12,364 bases of DNA from an uncultured Anaerolineaceae bacterium (GCA_937967805.1 CALBTC010000495.1:1-12364); one strand, 5' to 3'. Positions 1 to 6,667 are shown, numbered from the stretch's first letter. The notes: generated by a model from the sequence alone, not told the origin. Made by a program: numbers and translations.

Positions 1-1
1 C

Positions 2-154
2 GCCGCCGATGAGCGCGACGAAGTGCTGCCGCAGGATGTGGAAGCTGTGGCCCTGCTCGCCCTGCGCCAGAGGCAAAGCCCGGAACTAGCCAAATTTTTT
101 GCCGACCAGGCAGAAGAGGACAAGGTGGTAACGGCCGTTTTCAACCACAAATAA
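2..154 (+). CDS. C-terminal fragment of an unrecognised protein
   Basis: An open frame enters from the left edge (first full codon at base 2) and ends at a TAA at 152-154, giving the last 50 residues of a protein whose start lies outside the window. The fragment is rich in Glu, Asp, Gln, Ala and Leu, looks helical and soluble, and ends in TAVFNHK. No family motif is recognisable. The TAV codons carry an ACGGCCGT octamer (131-138), as in the other genes here, which supports real coding sequence native to this genome. A palindromic repeat begins 16 bases after the stop. No function can be assigned. Confidence 0.6.
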   Translation, partial: AADERDEVLPQDVEAVALLALRQRQSPELAKFFADQAEEDKVVTAVFNHK

Positions 155-170
155 ACTTGGCACCCAAACT

Positions 171-299
171 TGTCATGCTGAACGCAGTGAAGCATCCCTA
201 TCGCGTAACAATGCCCAATTGCTATGTTCGCGAGCAAGGGTTTCATAAAGAAAAGTTTAGAGGGATTCTTCATTTCGCTGCGCTTCATTCAGAATGACA
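171..299. repeat. Imperfect inverted-repeat (MITE/REP-like) intergenic element
   Basis: The left arm starts TGTCATGCTGAACGCAGTGA (171-190) and runs to about 209. The right arm (262-299) reads, on the opposite strand, TGTCATTCTGAATGAAGCGC and continues to a terminal GAATCCC. The two arms share TGTCAT-CTGAA at the outer end and GAAG-ATCCC at the inner end, and differ by a short insertion. No ORF lies between them, so this is a non-autonomous palindromic element or a decayed pair. Sequences beginning TGTCATTCTGA and containing GAAGCGCAGCGAA are, to my knowledge, common dispersed intergenic repeats in environmental bacterial genomes (recalled, not searched). The right arm contains an ATG at 294 that opens the following frame but is not a credible start. 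Confidence 0.7.
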
Positions 300-315
300 G
301 GGGAAGCGGTTTCGT

Positions 316-343
316 TTGCCAAAGAATTTAAATTTCCTACAAA
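316..343 (+). promoter_or_regulatory. Possible promoter of the membrane protein gene
   Basis: TTGCCA (316-321) and TACAAA (338-343) lie 16 bases apart, just after the palindromic repeat. They match the housekeeping -35 in 5 of 6 positions and the -10 in 4 of 6. A transcript starting near 350 would leave a leader of about a dozen bases before the ATG at 363. This is a consensus match only. Confidence 0.25.
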
Positions 344-362
344 TCCACCAAAACACACTTAC

Positions 363-971
363 ATGATTAAACAATACAGACAAATTTTGTTCCTGCTTAG
401 CTTTACCGCGATTTTCATTGGCTACCTGATGGTGTGGCTGCCGGGACCGTCGGCGGGGCTGCAATTTTTGGGCATCGAAATGGGGGAATGGACCAAGTTC
501 TTTGGCCTGGGGGCAAAGCGCAACTGGTTTTATTTGCCGCCGCTGACGCTGGCGCTGATGCTACTTTTTTTTACAGCGGGGTGGGAGAACGGCCGTATCC
601 AAACCTGGCTTTTTCGCGGCGTGGCGGTGGCCGTAAGCCTGTTGGCTTTCCCGGCCTTGGAAGATTTGCGGACAGGCGAAGGTGTTTATCTGTTCCGAGT
701 GGCGGGAATTGGACTGGTGGTTGTCGTGGCCGGTTTGCTGCTTTTGTTTGGCGGGCAAAAACGGCCGTGGCTGCCGCGTTTGGGTTGGGGGCTAATGGCT
801 CTTGCCGGGCTGGTAGGCCTGGTGTGGCCGACGTTAATTTATGGGGAGGTACGGCCGTTTGCCAGTGAATTGATCGGCGTCACTTTGGGGTATGGTCCTG
901 GCTTCTGGCTGAACCTGGTGGGTCACGCTGCTGCGGTTGGGCTGGCTTTTACACAATTGGCAAAAAAATAG
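363..971 (+). CDS. Polytopic membrane protein of unknown function (202 aa)
   Basis: This is a very hydrophobic protein with about six predicted membrane helices, at roughly residues 8-28, 57-73, 84-100, 111-131, 139-160 and 176-198. The loops between them are short and there is no soluble domain. A glycine-, tryptophan- and proline-rich loop (about 28-56, with WLPGPSAG and GAKRNWFYLPP) separates helices 1 and 2. No transporter or enzyme motif is recognised. The ATG at 363 is chosen because the next in-frame ATG upstream (294) lies inside the palindromic repeat and would add 23 hydrophilic residues before the first helix. No clear ribosome binding site precedes either start. The gene stands alone and converges on the ACP gene. 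It carries three ACGGCCGT sites (589, 761, 851) in two different codon phases. Confidence 0.75.
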   Translation: MIKQYRQILFLLSFTAIFIGYLMVWLPGPSAGLQFLGIEMGEWTKFFGLGAKRNWFYLPPLTLALMLLFFTAGWENGRIQTWLFRGVAVAVSLLAFPALEDLRTGEGVYLFRVAGIGLVVVVAGLLLLFGGQKRPWLPRLGWGLMALAGLVGLVWPTLIYGEVRPFASELIGVTLGYGPGFWLNLVGHAAAVGLAFTQLAKK

Positions 972-1005
972 CACCCACCGGTCGTCATATCTCCGTTTGG
1001 GTGCT
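970..1005. terminator. Hairpin at the end of the membrane protein gene
   Basis: AGCACCCA (970-977) and TGGGTGCT (998-1005) are perfect 8-base inverted arms around a 20-base loop, starting at the stop codon. The arms are GC-rich enough for termination or mRNA end protection. No T-run follows, so it is not a canonical intrinsic terminator. Confidence 0.4.
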
Positions 1006-1016
1006 CTCGTTGCAAG

Positions 1017-1068
1017 TAATTGGGGTAATTGAGCAATAAAATTACCCAATTGCTCAATTACCTAATTA
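1017..1068. repeat. Long AT-rich inverted repeat between convergent genes
   Basis: TAATTGGGGTAATTGAGCAA (1017-1036) is the near-exact reverse complement of TTGCTCAATTACCTAATTA (1050-1068), leaving a 13-base loop. The stem of about 19 bp lies between the stops of two convergent genes, 9 bases beyond the ACP stop. It could act as a bidirectional terminator or could be a small dispersed repeat built on CAATTACC units. There is no strong T-tract in either direction. Confidence 0.6.
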
Positions 1069-1076
1069 CATTCTTT

Positions 1077-1316
1077 CTAAACACGCATATGTGTGTCAAT
1101 GTACGAAACCGCTTCTCCCACGGTCGTGATTTTCTGCGCTTCTTCGTCAGAAATCTCGCCATCGAACTTTTCTTCAAAGGCCATGATTAACTCAACCAGG
1201 TCCAATGAGTCCGCTTCCAAATCCTCACGAAAACGGGCGTCGGACACAATTTGGTCTTCGTCAACGCCTAACAATTCAGCAATAATTTCTTTTACCTGCG
1301 CTTCAGTATCGCTCAT
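1077..1316 (-). CDS. acpP: Acyl carrier protein
   Basis: This is a small acidic carrier protein of 79 aa, the family's normal length. It carries growing acyl chains as thioesters on a 4'-phosphopantetheine arm during type II fatty acid synthesis in the cytoplasm. The attachment site is Ser37 in the motif [10 protein letters not shown], in the same position as in E. coli AcpP counted with its Met. The four-helix pattern is clear: [36 protein letters not shown] and VGEAVSYI. The ATG at 1316 is preceded by a strong AAGGAGAG ribosome binding site six bases upstream. A TTG five codons earlier overlaps that site and is not used as the start here. No fab genes flank it, so it appears monocistronic. 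A role in a secondary pathway cannot be excluded, but the sequence looks like the housekeeping form. Confidence 0.95.
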   Translation of the reverse strand: MSDTEAQVKEIIAELLGVDEDQIVSDARFREDLEADSLDLVELIMAFEEKFDGEISDEEAQKITTVGEAVSYIDTHMRV

Positions 1317-1342
1317 CCTACTCTCCTTCAAGGGTATCTTTG

Positions 1343-1348
1343 ATTATA
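1343..1348 (-). promoter_or_regulatory. Candidate -10 element for acpP
   Basis: On the minus strand the perfect hexamer TATAAT lies 26 bases before the acpP ATG, placing transcription start near 1336 with a leader of about 20 bases that contains the AAGGAGAG site. No good -35 is seen at 16-18 bases: the region falls in the arm of the 1358-1449 inverted repeat and reads CCAATA or CAATAA. Confidence 0.4.
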
Positions 1349-1357
1349 TTTAATGCC

Positions 1358-1449
1358 TATCCGATTATTGGCCACAGAGTTCACAGAGATTTTTGAGATT
1401 GGTCTCACGTTCTCTATCTTCTCTTTTTCCTCTGTGGCTTTTTCGGATA
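1358..1449. repeat. 92-bp inverted-repeat element upstream of acpP
   Basis: The outer arms TATCCGA (1358-1364) and TCGGATA (1443-1449) and the inner arms GCCACAGAG (1371-1379) and CTCTGTGGC (1430-1438) are exact complements, separated by short A/T-rich spacers. The interior is pyrimidine-rich on the plus strand and holds a second CACAGAG (1382-1388). There is no ORF, and the structure is that of a non-autonomous palindromic element. It lies just upstream of the candidate acpP -10. Repeats built on CCACAGAG are widespread in environmental genomes as far as I recall (not searched). From 1450 to the next gene I see nothing further. Confidence 0.65.
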
Positions 1450-1556
1450 AATCTTTGTATGGCGGGCAATTTTAGAAATAACCCTCAGATTGTCAAGCAA
1501 TCGTATGGCCGCAGCCTACCCGCGCCACAGAAGAAAACACTGTAAAAATGGGTTAG

Positions 1557-4500
1557 TTACGCCGAACCATCCCTAATTTTACCTGACTCGTGGGTTTGCA
1601 GCCAAACGGCCGTTCCCAGCAGCAAATAAAAAGCAAACGCCAGGTCCACCAGGAAAAAGCTGTGGTCCACCAGCCCATGGAAAACCATGTCGACCAGGGC
1701 GGCACCCAGCCCCACAGCAACCGGCAGCCATTCCGGCGAAATCGCAGAACGCAGCCGCCACAGTATCCGCACCGGCGTGCTGATGAGCCAGAGACCAATT
1801 AGCAAGCCGGGCAGCCCAATTCGCGTCGCAAAGTCCAGGAACAGGTTGTGCGGGTGGCTCAAATTAGGATCGCGCCAGGCTGCTTCCAAAATGTAGCGTC
1901 CCCGATATTCATACAGAAAGTTGTCCAATCCCACGCCAAACCAGGGATGGTCGCGCACCATGTTCAGGCTGGCCTGCCACAGGCTGAGGCGAAAGACGCC
2001 TGTCTCCCCGGTTAGGCTGAGACGGCCCGCCAGCGCCGGAACTTGCTCAATGGCAAATAGTCCAATCAGACTTAGCGCACCAAACGCCAGCAGCCAGGGC
2101 CAGGTTTTACGGCCGTTCACCCGCTGCCACTGCCAAAAAACGATGGCAAACGCGGCGGGCAGCCCCAAAAACAGACCGCCCTTGCTGAAGGTGAGCAATA
2201 AGGCGAGAAGGGTGGGGAGGAGAACGGCCGTATACACCCACCACCGCCTGCCGTGAATTTGCTTGCTGCCCAGCAGGGCCATCGCCCCCAGCAGCGGCAC
2301 GACGCGCCCCAGGTAGAGGGCCACGTTGTTGGGCGAGCCGTAGATCGAGCGCAGGCGCAGCAACCCACCTTCGGCGGTGATTAGCTCCTCGCGGGCAAAC
2401 CCCATTTGCCACAGACCATACAGAGCCACGACCAATCCGCCCAGTACAAAGCCATCGAGGATGCGCCACATTTCTGGTGCCTTCGGCCTTGTGCCGCGCA
2501 GCACCCAGTAAAACAACGCCGGTTCCAAAATCACCACGCGCCACTCGTTGCTGGCCACATCCAGGCGATTGGTGAAGAAGAGGGAGAGGGTGGCGATTGT
2601 GGTGAGGGCGATGACGCCGTAATCACTGTTCAGTAATCGGTAATGTCGCTGCGCGACCGTTTCGCGTACAGTATTCAGTGAGCGGTTTTTGAAGCGTTGT
2701 AGCCAGGTGGTGAGGCGGTTGGTGGCGAAGGCAGCGAAGGTGATGAGGGTGAATACTTCGATGGGGGAGAAGCGGTAATTGAGGATCGGTTTGGGTAGGG
2801 GCGGGACGTAAAACGGGAAGCAGAAGGCGATGAGGACCAATCCCCAAACGGGCCGCCAATAAAGCAGGACAAACAAGATGACCAGTGCTGCAGCGTAGAT
2901 GAAGAAGGTGGGCGTGACGTAATAAACTGAGGCGACGGCGGCGGTGAGGGCCAACTGGCTGCCATCTCCCAGGCGGCGATAGACGCCGCCCATCTGCTCG
3001 GCCCAGGTGAACCAGCCGGCCAGGAAGACAAGCGTGGCGGTTACGGCCGTTACGCCCAACTGCCAGCTCATGTCCAAAGTGATAACCCGTTCCCGCTGGC
3101 GACGAAACCAATCGGCCCACTGTGCCTGTCGCCCAATTCGCATAGCCAGAATGAATGAAAGAACGGCCGTGCCCGCCAAAAGCCAAATTCCCCAGCGATA
3201 CCAGGCATCCGGAGGGTGGTAACCGACGCTGAAACCGTTCAGCGCCCATTGGTCCCAGCCGCGCGAGGCGATGATTTGTGCCGTATGCACGCCGGGGGCC
3301 AGGTTGCGGGCCACGGGCTCGGTGGCGATATAGTCGTCGCTCTTCGCCGCCGAAGTGAGGATGAGCATTGCGCCGTTTTCGTCGCGGGGCAGGGCGTTGG
3401 CCGGTTGGCCGTCGATGGTGATGTAAAAGCGGGCGCGGAAGTTGGCCCGGCGCACGCGCAGCCCCAGATCGGTGCCATAAAAGGTGAAGGTGACTTTGTC
3501 GCCGAGCAGCACGTCGTCCGGCTGCTGGCCGATGTCCGCGCCAAATTCGGGGGAAAATTCCCAGCTGCCTTCATAAATTTGGGCCGGATTGTTGGGCTGG
3601 GCCAGATGGAAGCCGGGTTGGGCAACGGCCGTATTCTGTTCAGCGAGATAGGTTTGCAGCGCTGCGGCTGTTTCCGTTTCGGCAATGCTAAATCCCCAGC
3701 GTGGATTGTCTGGCAGCACGTTTGGCTGCCAATTCTCTAAAAAGGCGACGCCCAGCCAGGGCCATTCCAGCCGGGCCCGCTCCAGGGCAGCAATGGTGTA
3801 GTCGGCCTGCTGCTCAGCGGTCACTTCACCCCAAATGGAGGGATCGCCGGTCCAACCGACGGGCAGGCTGTTCCAGCCCCAGTTGCCGGCCCAAATGGCT
3901 TTGTGGCCGTCGCCATTGCGCAGCATCACCTCGCGCAGCAAAATGACGCGGCTGAAGTTGAGCGTCTCGTTGGCCACGGTGCGGTCGTCTGGCGGGCGGT
4001 CGAAGCCGTACGGCTTGGCGGCGGCAATGTCGAACGCCGTAGCTGCACTGGTTTCGTATAGCTGTTGAAGAAAGAGATGGTCGGCCAGGTTGTCGGGACC
4101 GGTTTCCACGGTGGGGGCCAGAGGGGCGGCCACAATCACCGCGTCACTGTCGGCGCTGCGGATGGCGTTGGCCGCGGCGCTTAACAGCGCACCGTAGTCG
4201 TCGGGATTGACGGGCTGGTTGCCCCAGTGGCTGGCCAGGTTGGGCTCGTCCCAGATGATGTAGAATTGGACGGTGTCACCGTACCGCTGGGCAAATCCGG
4301 CGGTCCATTGGGCGAAGACGGCCGTATCCACCGGCGCAAACTCATCGGCGGGGTTGCCATCCAATAAAGGGACAAGGGTGAGGTTATGGTGGGAAACGGC
4401 CGTGACCAACCGGTCCGCCTCAGCCCAATCAAAATCTTCACTGAAGTAAAACGGCTGCTTCACAAGCTGCACGCCCAAATCGGCAATCTGCCGCAGATGG

Positions 4501-4721
4501 TCGGCCAGGGCGGCATCGTCGTATTGGTCAAGATAAACATTAAGGCCAGGCTGTACCCCGCCAAAGTTAACCGGCTCCGGCAGGCCGTCAGGAAGTCCGC
4601 GGGTGAGAAAATTGTGCCTTAGCTGAAGCGCCCCCATCGCCAACAGGGCAATCAACCCCAGAAATAGCCAAAACAGGGTAAACAAACGGGCACGTTTTGC
4701 AGAATTCAGCGCAGCATTCAT
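1557..4721 (-). CDS. Glycoside-hydrolase-like barrel fused to an O-antigen ligase/polymerase (Wzy_C) domain
   Basis: This is a 1054-aa membrane protein. Residues 13-32 form an N-terminal membrane anchor. Residues about 55-365 resemble the (beta/alpha)8 barrel of clan GH-A (GH39/GH5-like), with IIWDEPNLASHW at 155-166 placing Glu159 at the usual acid/base position. Residues 383-503 look like a beta-sandwich (YEGSWEFSPEF, FTFYGTDLGLRVRR). From about 507 there are roughly a dozen or more membrane helices. The Wzy_C-type signature is SIYGSPNNVALYL, TFSKGG, VRDHPWFGVGLDNF, a large loop, and SHPHNLFLDFATRIGLPG with His956 and His958. Such domains transfer or polymerise lipid-linked glycans on the outer face of the membrane. 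The barrel and sandwich should also be extracytoplasmic. The barrel has WAGNWGW (277-283) where the nucleophile Glu is normally found in a TEyGW-like context, so it may bind rather than cleave glycan. The ATG at 4721 is preferred. A TTG eight codons upstream has no better ribosome binding site. Eight ACGGCCGT sites lie inside. The fusion is read directly; the exact substrate is unknown. Confidence 0.85.
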   Translation of the reverse strand: MNAALNSAKRARLFTLFWLFLGLIALLAMGALQLRHNFLTRGLPDGLPEPVNFGGVQPGLNVYLDQYDDAALADHLRQIADLGVQLVKQPFYFSEDFDWAEADRLVTAVSHHNLTLVPLLDGNPADEFAPVDTAVFAQWTAGFAQRYGDTVQFYIIWDEPNLASHWGNQPVNPDDYGALLSAAANAIRSADSDAVIVAAPLAPTVETGPDNLADHLFLQQLYETSAATAFDIAAAKPYGFDRPPDDRTVANETLNFSRVILLREVMLRNGDGHKAIWAGNWGWNSLPVGWTGDPSIWGEVTAEQQADYTIAALERARLEWPWLGVAFLENWQPNVLPDNPRWGFSIAETETAAALQTYLAEQNTAVAQPGFHLAQPNNPAQIYEGSWEFSPEFGADIGQQPDDVLLGDKVTFTFYGTDLGLRVRRANFRARFYITIDGQPANALPRDENGAMLILTSAAKSDDYIATEPVARNLAPGVHTAQIIASRGWDQWALNGFSVGYHPPDAWYRWGIWLLAGTAVLSFILAMRIGRQAQWADWFRRQRERVITLDMSWQLGVTAVTATLVFLAGWFTWAEQMGGVYRRLGDGSQLALTAAVASVYYVTPTFFIYAAALVILFVLLYWRPVWGLVLIAFCFPFYVPPLPKPILNYRFSPIEVFTLITFAAFATNRLTTWLQRFKNRSLNTVRETVAQRHYRLLNSDYGVIALTTIATLSLFFTNRLDVASNEWRVVILEPALFYWVLRGTRPKAPEMWRILDGFVLGGLVVALYGLWQMGFAREELITAEGGLLRLRSIYGSPNNVALYLGRVVPLLGAMALLGSKQIHGRRWWVYTAVLLPTLLALLLTFSKGGLFLGLPAAFAIVFWQWQRVNGRKTWPWLLAFGALSLIGLFAIEQVPALAGRLSLTGETGVFRLSLWQASLNMVRDHPWFGVGLDNFLYEYRGRYILEAAWRDPNLSHPHNLFLDFATRIGLPGLLIGLWLISTPVRILWRLRSAISPEWLPVAVGLGAALVDMVFHGLVDHSFFLVDLAFAFYLLLGTAVWLQTHESGKIRDGSA

Positions 4722-4805
4722 GCGCCTGATTTTGCCACGCCCCAAATTTGGTGCAACTATGATCTGCTTACGGTTTTGCTACGGTGCTGGCATTTCCCTG
4801 GAAAC

Positions 4806-4820
4806 TCCCAATTTTTGGGA
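4806..4820. other. Small hairpin in the 4722-4887 spacer
   Basis: TCCCAA (4806-4811) and TTGGGA (4815-4820) form a 6-bp stem with a 3-base loop in the spacer between the Uma2 stop and the start of the large membrane protein gene, both on the minus strand. It could be a secondary transcription end or nothing. No other feature is clear in this 166-bp spacer except the hairpin next to the Uma2 stop. Confidence 0.25.
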
Positions 4821-4864
4821 AAATGGTTAGACTCTGCATATGGGGGAAGGGTTAGTTATTGGGG

Positions 4865-4882
4865 AGGAAACTGCCGTTTCCT
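4865..4882 (-). terminator. Hairpin just after the Uma2 stop
   Basis: AGGAAAC and GTTTCCT (arms 4865-4871 and 4876-4882) form a perfect 7-bp stem with a 4-base loop, beginning five bases beyond the TAA of the Uma2 gene when read on the minus strand. The placement suits a terminator or 3'-end stabiliser, but no T-run follows. Confidence 0.4.
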
Positions 4883-4887
4883 ATCAG

Positions 4888-5598
4888 TTATTTTTCCTGG
4901 CGCTTTTGAAGTTCTGCAACAAAAGCTTGGTGTGCCTCGCTGTCCAGCCCGGCCTGCAAAGTTTGCAGCAGCCCGGCCAGGTCGTCGGCCCAGAACCGCT
5001 CCGGCTGAAAGTGCAAGCCGGGGAATGTCTGGCTGTGGATAATGCCATTTTCATCAGGCGGCATTAAGATGTACTCCCCCTCCACCAAGCGAAACCAGCG
5101 GATTTCCTGCTCATACGCCAGCAGGACCAAATATTCTTGCACCCCATTGCGGCGGTAAATGCGCAGCTTTTCGTATAAATCGTAGGCGGCGACTTCCACA
5201 ACTAATTCCGGGGCTCCCTCTAAAAAATCATCCTCATCGACCTTCGACTGGCCGCCGGCGTTTTCATGGAGACGCAAAAAGGCGTCTGGCTGCACCTCGT
5301 TTTCCAGGTCCAGGCGCACTGTGGCGTTATCACCAAAATCGGTGCCGGGTGTGGCTGCCACGTAACTGCCTAGAAAAACAATGATGCGGCTGTGGGGTTT
5401 GCTGTGTTTGTCGAGATGGACGGGTGAAGGCAGGTACACAACTCCTTCGATGAGTTCCGCTTTTTTGAGATGGGGCTGCGCGGCGTAGCGGCGTTCAAAT
5501 TCGGCACGCGTCAGGTGGTCGCCGTTGACAAGGGGGGGGAGTTGGTGCTTTGGCGAATCTTTTGGTGTCTGTCGGTAAGCCGCTGTTGGACTGGGCAT
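4888..5598 (-). CDS. Uma2-family (DUF820) putative restriction-endonuclease-fold protein
   Basis: This is a 236-aa soluble protein of the Uma2 family, a PD-(D/E)XK nuclease-fold group that is expanded in cyanobacteria and Chloroflexota and whose biological role is mostly unproven. Family landmarks appear in order: LTRAEFERRYA (29-39), ELIEGVVYLPSPV (48-60, Glu51), VQPDAFL (102-108, Asp105), APELVVEVAAYDLYEKLRIYR (129-149, Glu135 and Lys144) and GVQEYLVLL (152-160), then FPGLHF and a C-terminal helical tail ending in Glu/Lys/Gln. The metal-binding Asp105 and Glu135 are both present, so it is probably intact. The ATG at 5598 has a CAGGAGA ribosome binding site at a good distance. The first 25 residues are polar and probably disordered. 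It is divergent from the partner-switching operon and shows no antitoxin or methylase partner. It contains no ACGGCCGT. Confidence 0.88.
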   Translation of the reverse strand: MPSPTAAYRQTPKDSPKHQLPPLVNGDHLTRAEFERRYAAQPHLKKAELIEGVVYLPSPVHLDKHSKPHSRIIVFLGSYVAATPGTDFGDNATVRLDLENEVQPDAFLRLHENAGGQSKVDEDDFLEGAPELVVEVAAYDLYEKLRIYRRNGVQEYLVLLAYEQEIRWFRLVEGEYILMPPDENGIIHSQTFPGLHFQPERFWADDLAGLLQTLQAGLDSEAHQAFVAELQKRQEK

Positions 5599-5620
5599 GG
5601 TCTCCTGTATTCGAAGTGAC

Positions 5621-5644
5621 GTTTAGCCGTTTCTATGCGGATAT
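5621..5644 (+). promoter_or_regulatory. Sigma-B-like promoter candidate for the partner-switching operon
   Basis: GTTTAG (5621-5626) and GGATAT (5639-5644) are 12 bases apart. Each matches 5 of 6 positions of the general-stress sigma-B consensus (GTTTAA, 12-15 bases, GGGTAT) known from Bacillus. Transcription would start near 5651, about 108 bases before the first STAS gene. Autoregulation of an rsb-type operon by its own sigma factor would fit, but no sigma factor is encoded in the window and this host's consensus is unknown. Confidence 0.3.
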
Positions 5645-5758
5645 TGTAACGTAAAGCAAAAAAATTTTGTATTTTCCAGCATTTCAGGGCAAAATCCAGT
5701 TACCTTGCATCCCCGACAACTCACGTTCGGCTTTTGATACGCACAGGAGAATAGCAAC

Positions 5759-6148
5759 ATGGAACTTTCAGTTTCGCAGGCAAACGGCCGTATCCCCGTC
5801 ACCATCTTTCACCTTCAGGGTGATTTAGTTGAGGAGGAACCGCTGCGCAGTGAAGCGGTGCAGGCTGTGGCCAACGGCAGCCAGGCGATCCTGCTCGATT
5901 TGCAGCATGTCCCCTATATCAGCAGCGCCGGTCTGCGGGCCATCCAGGGTGTGTTTGAACTGCTTCATGATTCAGGCGACGTGGACAAAAGCGCCATGAA
6001 TCGCGGCATTGCCGTCGGCACCTTCAGCGCGCCTAAGCTCAAGCTCCTCAATCCCACCAAAAATGGGGCCAAGGCGCTCAGTGTTTCCGGCTACGACATG
6101 TTTTTAAAAATTTTTGCCGACAAAGATGAAGCGATTCGTTCATTCTAA
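5759..6148 (+). CDS. STAS-domain anti-sigma factor antagonist (SpoIIAA/RsbV-like), first copy
   Basis: This is a 129-aa cytoplasmic STAS protein. In its unphosphorylated form the family binds the anti-sigma kinase and releases that kinase's target. The core reads VTIFHLQGDLVEE (beta strand and switch region, 14-26), AILLDLQHVPYISSAGLRAI (43-62) and KLKLLNPTKNGAKALSVSGYDMFLKIFADKDEAIRSF (93-129). Ser56 in SSAG aligns with phosphorylated Ser58 of SpoIIAA. The neighbouring Asp of the classical DSSG motif is Ser55 here. A stretch of about 20 residues (72-91, GDVDKSAMNRGIAVGTFSAP region) is inserted after the helix following the phospho-site, making it longer than the usual 105-115 aa. A clear AGGAG site (5745-5749) precedes the ATG. 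It is the first gene of the operon and lies 8 bases before the kinase gene. Confidence 0.9.
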   Translation: MELSVSQANGRIPVTIFHLQGDLVEEEPLRSEAVQAVANGSQAILLDLQHVPYISSAGLRAIQGVFELLHDSGDVDKSAMNRGIAVGTFSAPKLKLLNPTKNGAKALSVSGYDMFLKIFADKDEAIRSF

Positions 6149-6156
6149 AGCCGCTG

Positions 6157-6579
6157 ATGCAAAAACTAGGCCACTATGACATTACGTTGGGCCTGGGCGA
6201 CGGCATGTCTGCCTTCCGCCAGCAGGTAGAGCAGGATTTGCTGAATTATGGCGCTCATGCTGACGCAGCAGCCGACATAATCATTGCGCTAAACGAAGCA
6301 TTGGTCAACGTGGTGCGGCATGGCTACCGGCGGCAGCCGGGCCGTGTCGAGATGACGTTTTGGCGTCAGGCAGATGCTTTGCTGATTGAACTTCGCGACG
6401 AGGCACCGCTGTTCGATCCCACCAGCGTACCCACGCCGGATATTACGGTGCCGCTGGCGCAACGGCCGTTTGGCGGTATGGGCGTACACATGATGCGTGA
6501 ATTTGTCGATGAGTTAAGGTACCAGACGACGGTTGACGACCGTAACCAGCTTACCCTCGTCAAGCACAGTGCGTTTTAG
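6157..6579 (+). CDS. RsbW/SpoIIAB-like anti-sigma serine kinase (HATPase_c_2)
   Basis: This is a 140-aa GHKL-type ATPase, the length typical of RsbW and SpoIIAB. Such proteins bind either a target (classically a sigma factor) or an unphosphorylated STAS protein, and phosphorylate the latter. The N box is IALNEALVNVVRHGY (43-57; Glu47, Asn51 and His55). The G1 box is LRDEAPLFDP (79-88, Asp81), with Ala83 where many family members have Gly. The G2 lid is PFGGMGVHMMREFVDE (104-119). The N-terminus HYDITLGLGDGMSAFRQQVEQDLL is the usual leading strand and helix. It begins 8 bases after the first STAS stop without a convincing Shine-Dalgarno site, so translation is probably coupled. Its place between two STAS genes and upstream of a phosphatase supports the assignment. 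The target is not in the window. Confidence 0.92.
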   Translation: MQKLGHYDITLGLGDGMSAFRQQVEQDLLNYGAHADAAADIIIALNEALVNVVRHGYRRQPGRVEMTFWRQADALLIELRDEAPLFDPTSVPTPDITVPLAQRPFGGMGVHMMREFVDELRYQTTVDDRNQLTLVKHSAF

Positions 6580-6617
6580 CCTGGATTATTTTGTTAGAAG
6601 ACGACATGAATGAAAAT

Positions 6618-6667
6618 CTCACACCAAGTCGCCAAGTGCGCCAAAGGGCTCTGCGACTTTGCGTGAG
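6618..6667. repeat. Inverted repeat inside the partner-switching operon
   Basis: The left arm CTCACACCAAGTCGCCAAG (6618-6636) and the reverse complement of the right arm, CTCACGCAAAGTCGCAGAG (right end at 6667), align over about 19 bases with a few mismatches. It sits in the 113-bp spacer between the kinase gene and the second STAS gene, the only long gap in the operon. An RNA hairpin here could attenuate or process the transcript. It could also simply be an inserted small palindromic repeat of the CTTTGCG/CTTGGCG type. Confidence 0.55.

Noticed and set aside
294..362. N-terminal 23-residue extension of the membrane protein from ATG 294
   Set aside because: The ATG is part of the palindromic repeat arm, the extra residues are hydrophilic with no ribosome binding site, and the ATG at 363 places the first membrane helix normally.
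1317..1331. Earlier TTG start for acpP
   Set aside because: The TTG codon is followed directly by the AAGGAGAG site that clearly serves the ATG at 1316, and the extension has no counterpart in the family.
3216..3740. 174-codon plus-strand open frame inside the large membrane protein gene
   Set aside because: The minus-strand protein over this stretch has coherent domain structure, while this frame shows no family motif.
4722..4745. Earlier TTG start for the large membrane protein
   Set aside because: It would add eight basic residues before the anchor and has no better ribosome binding site. It cannot be fully excluded.
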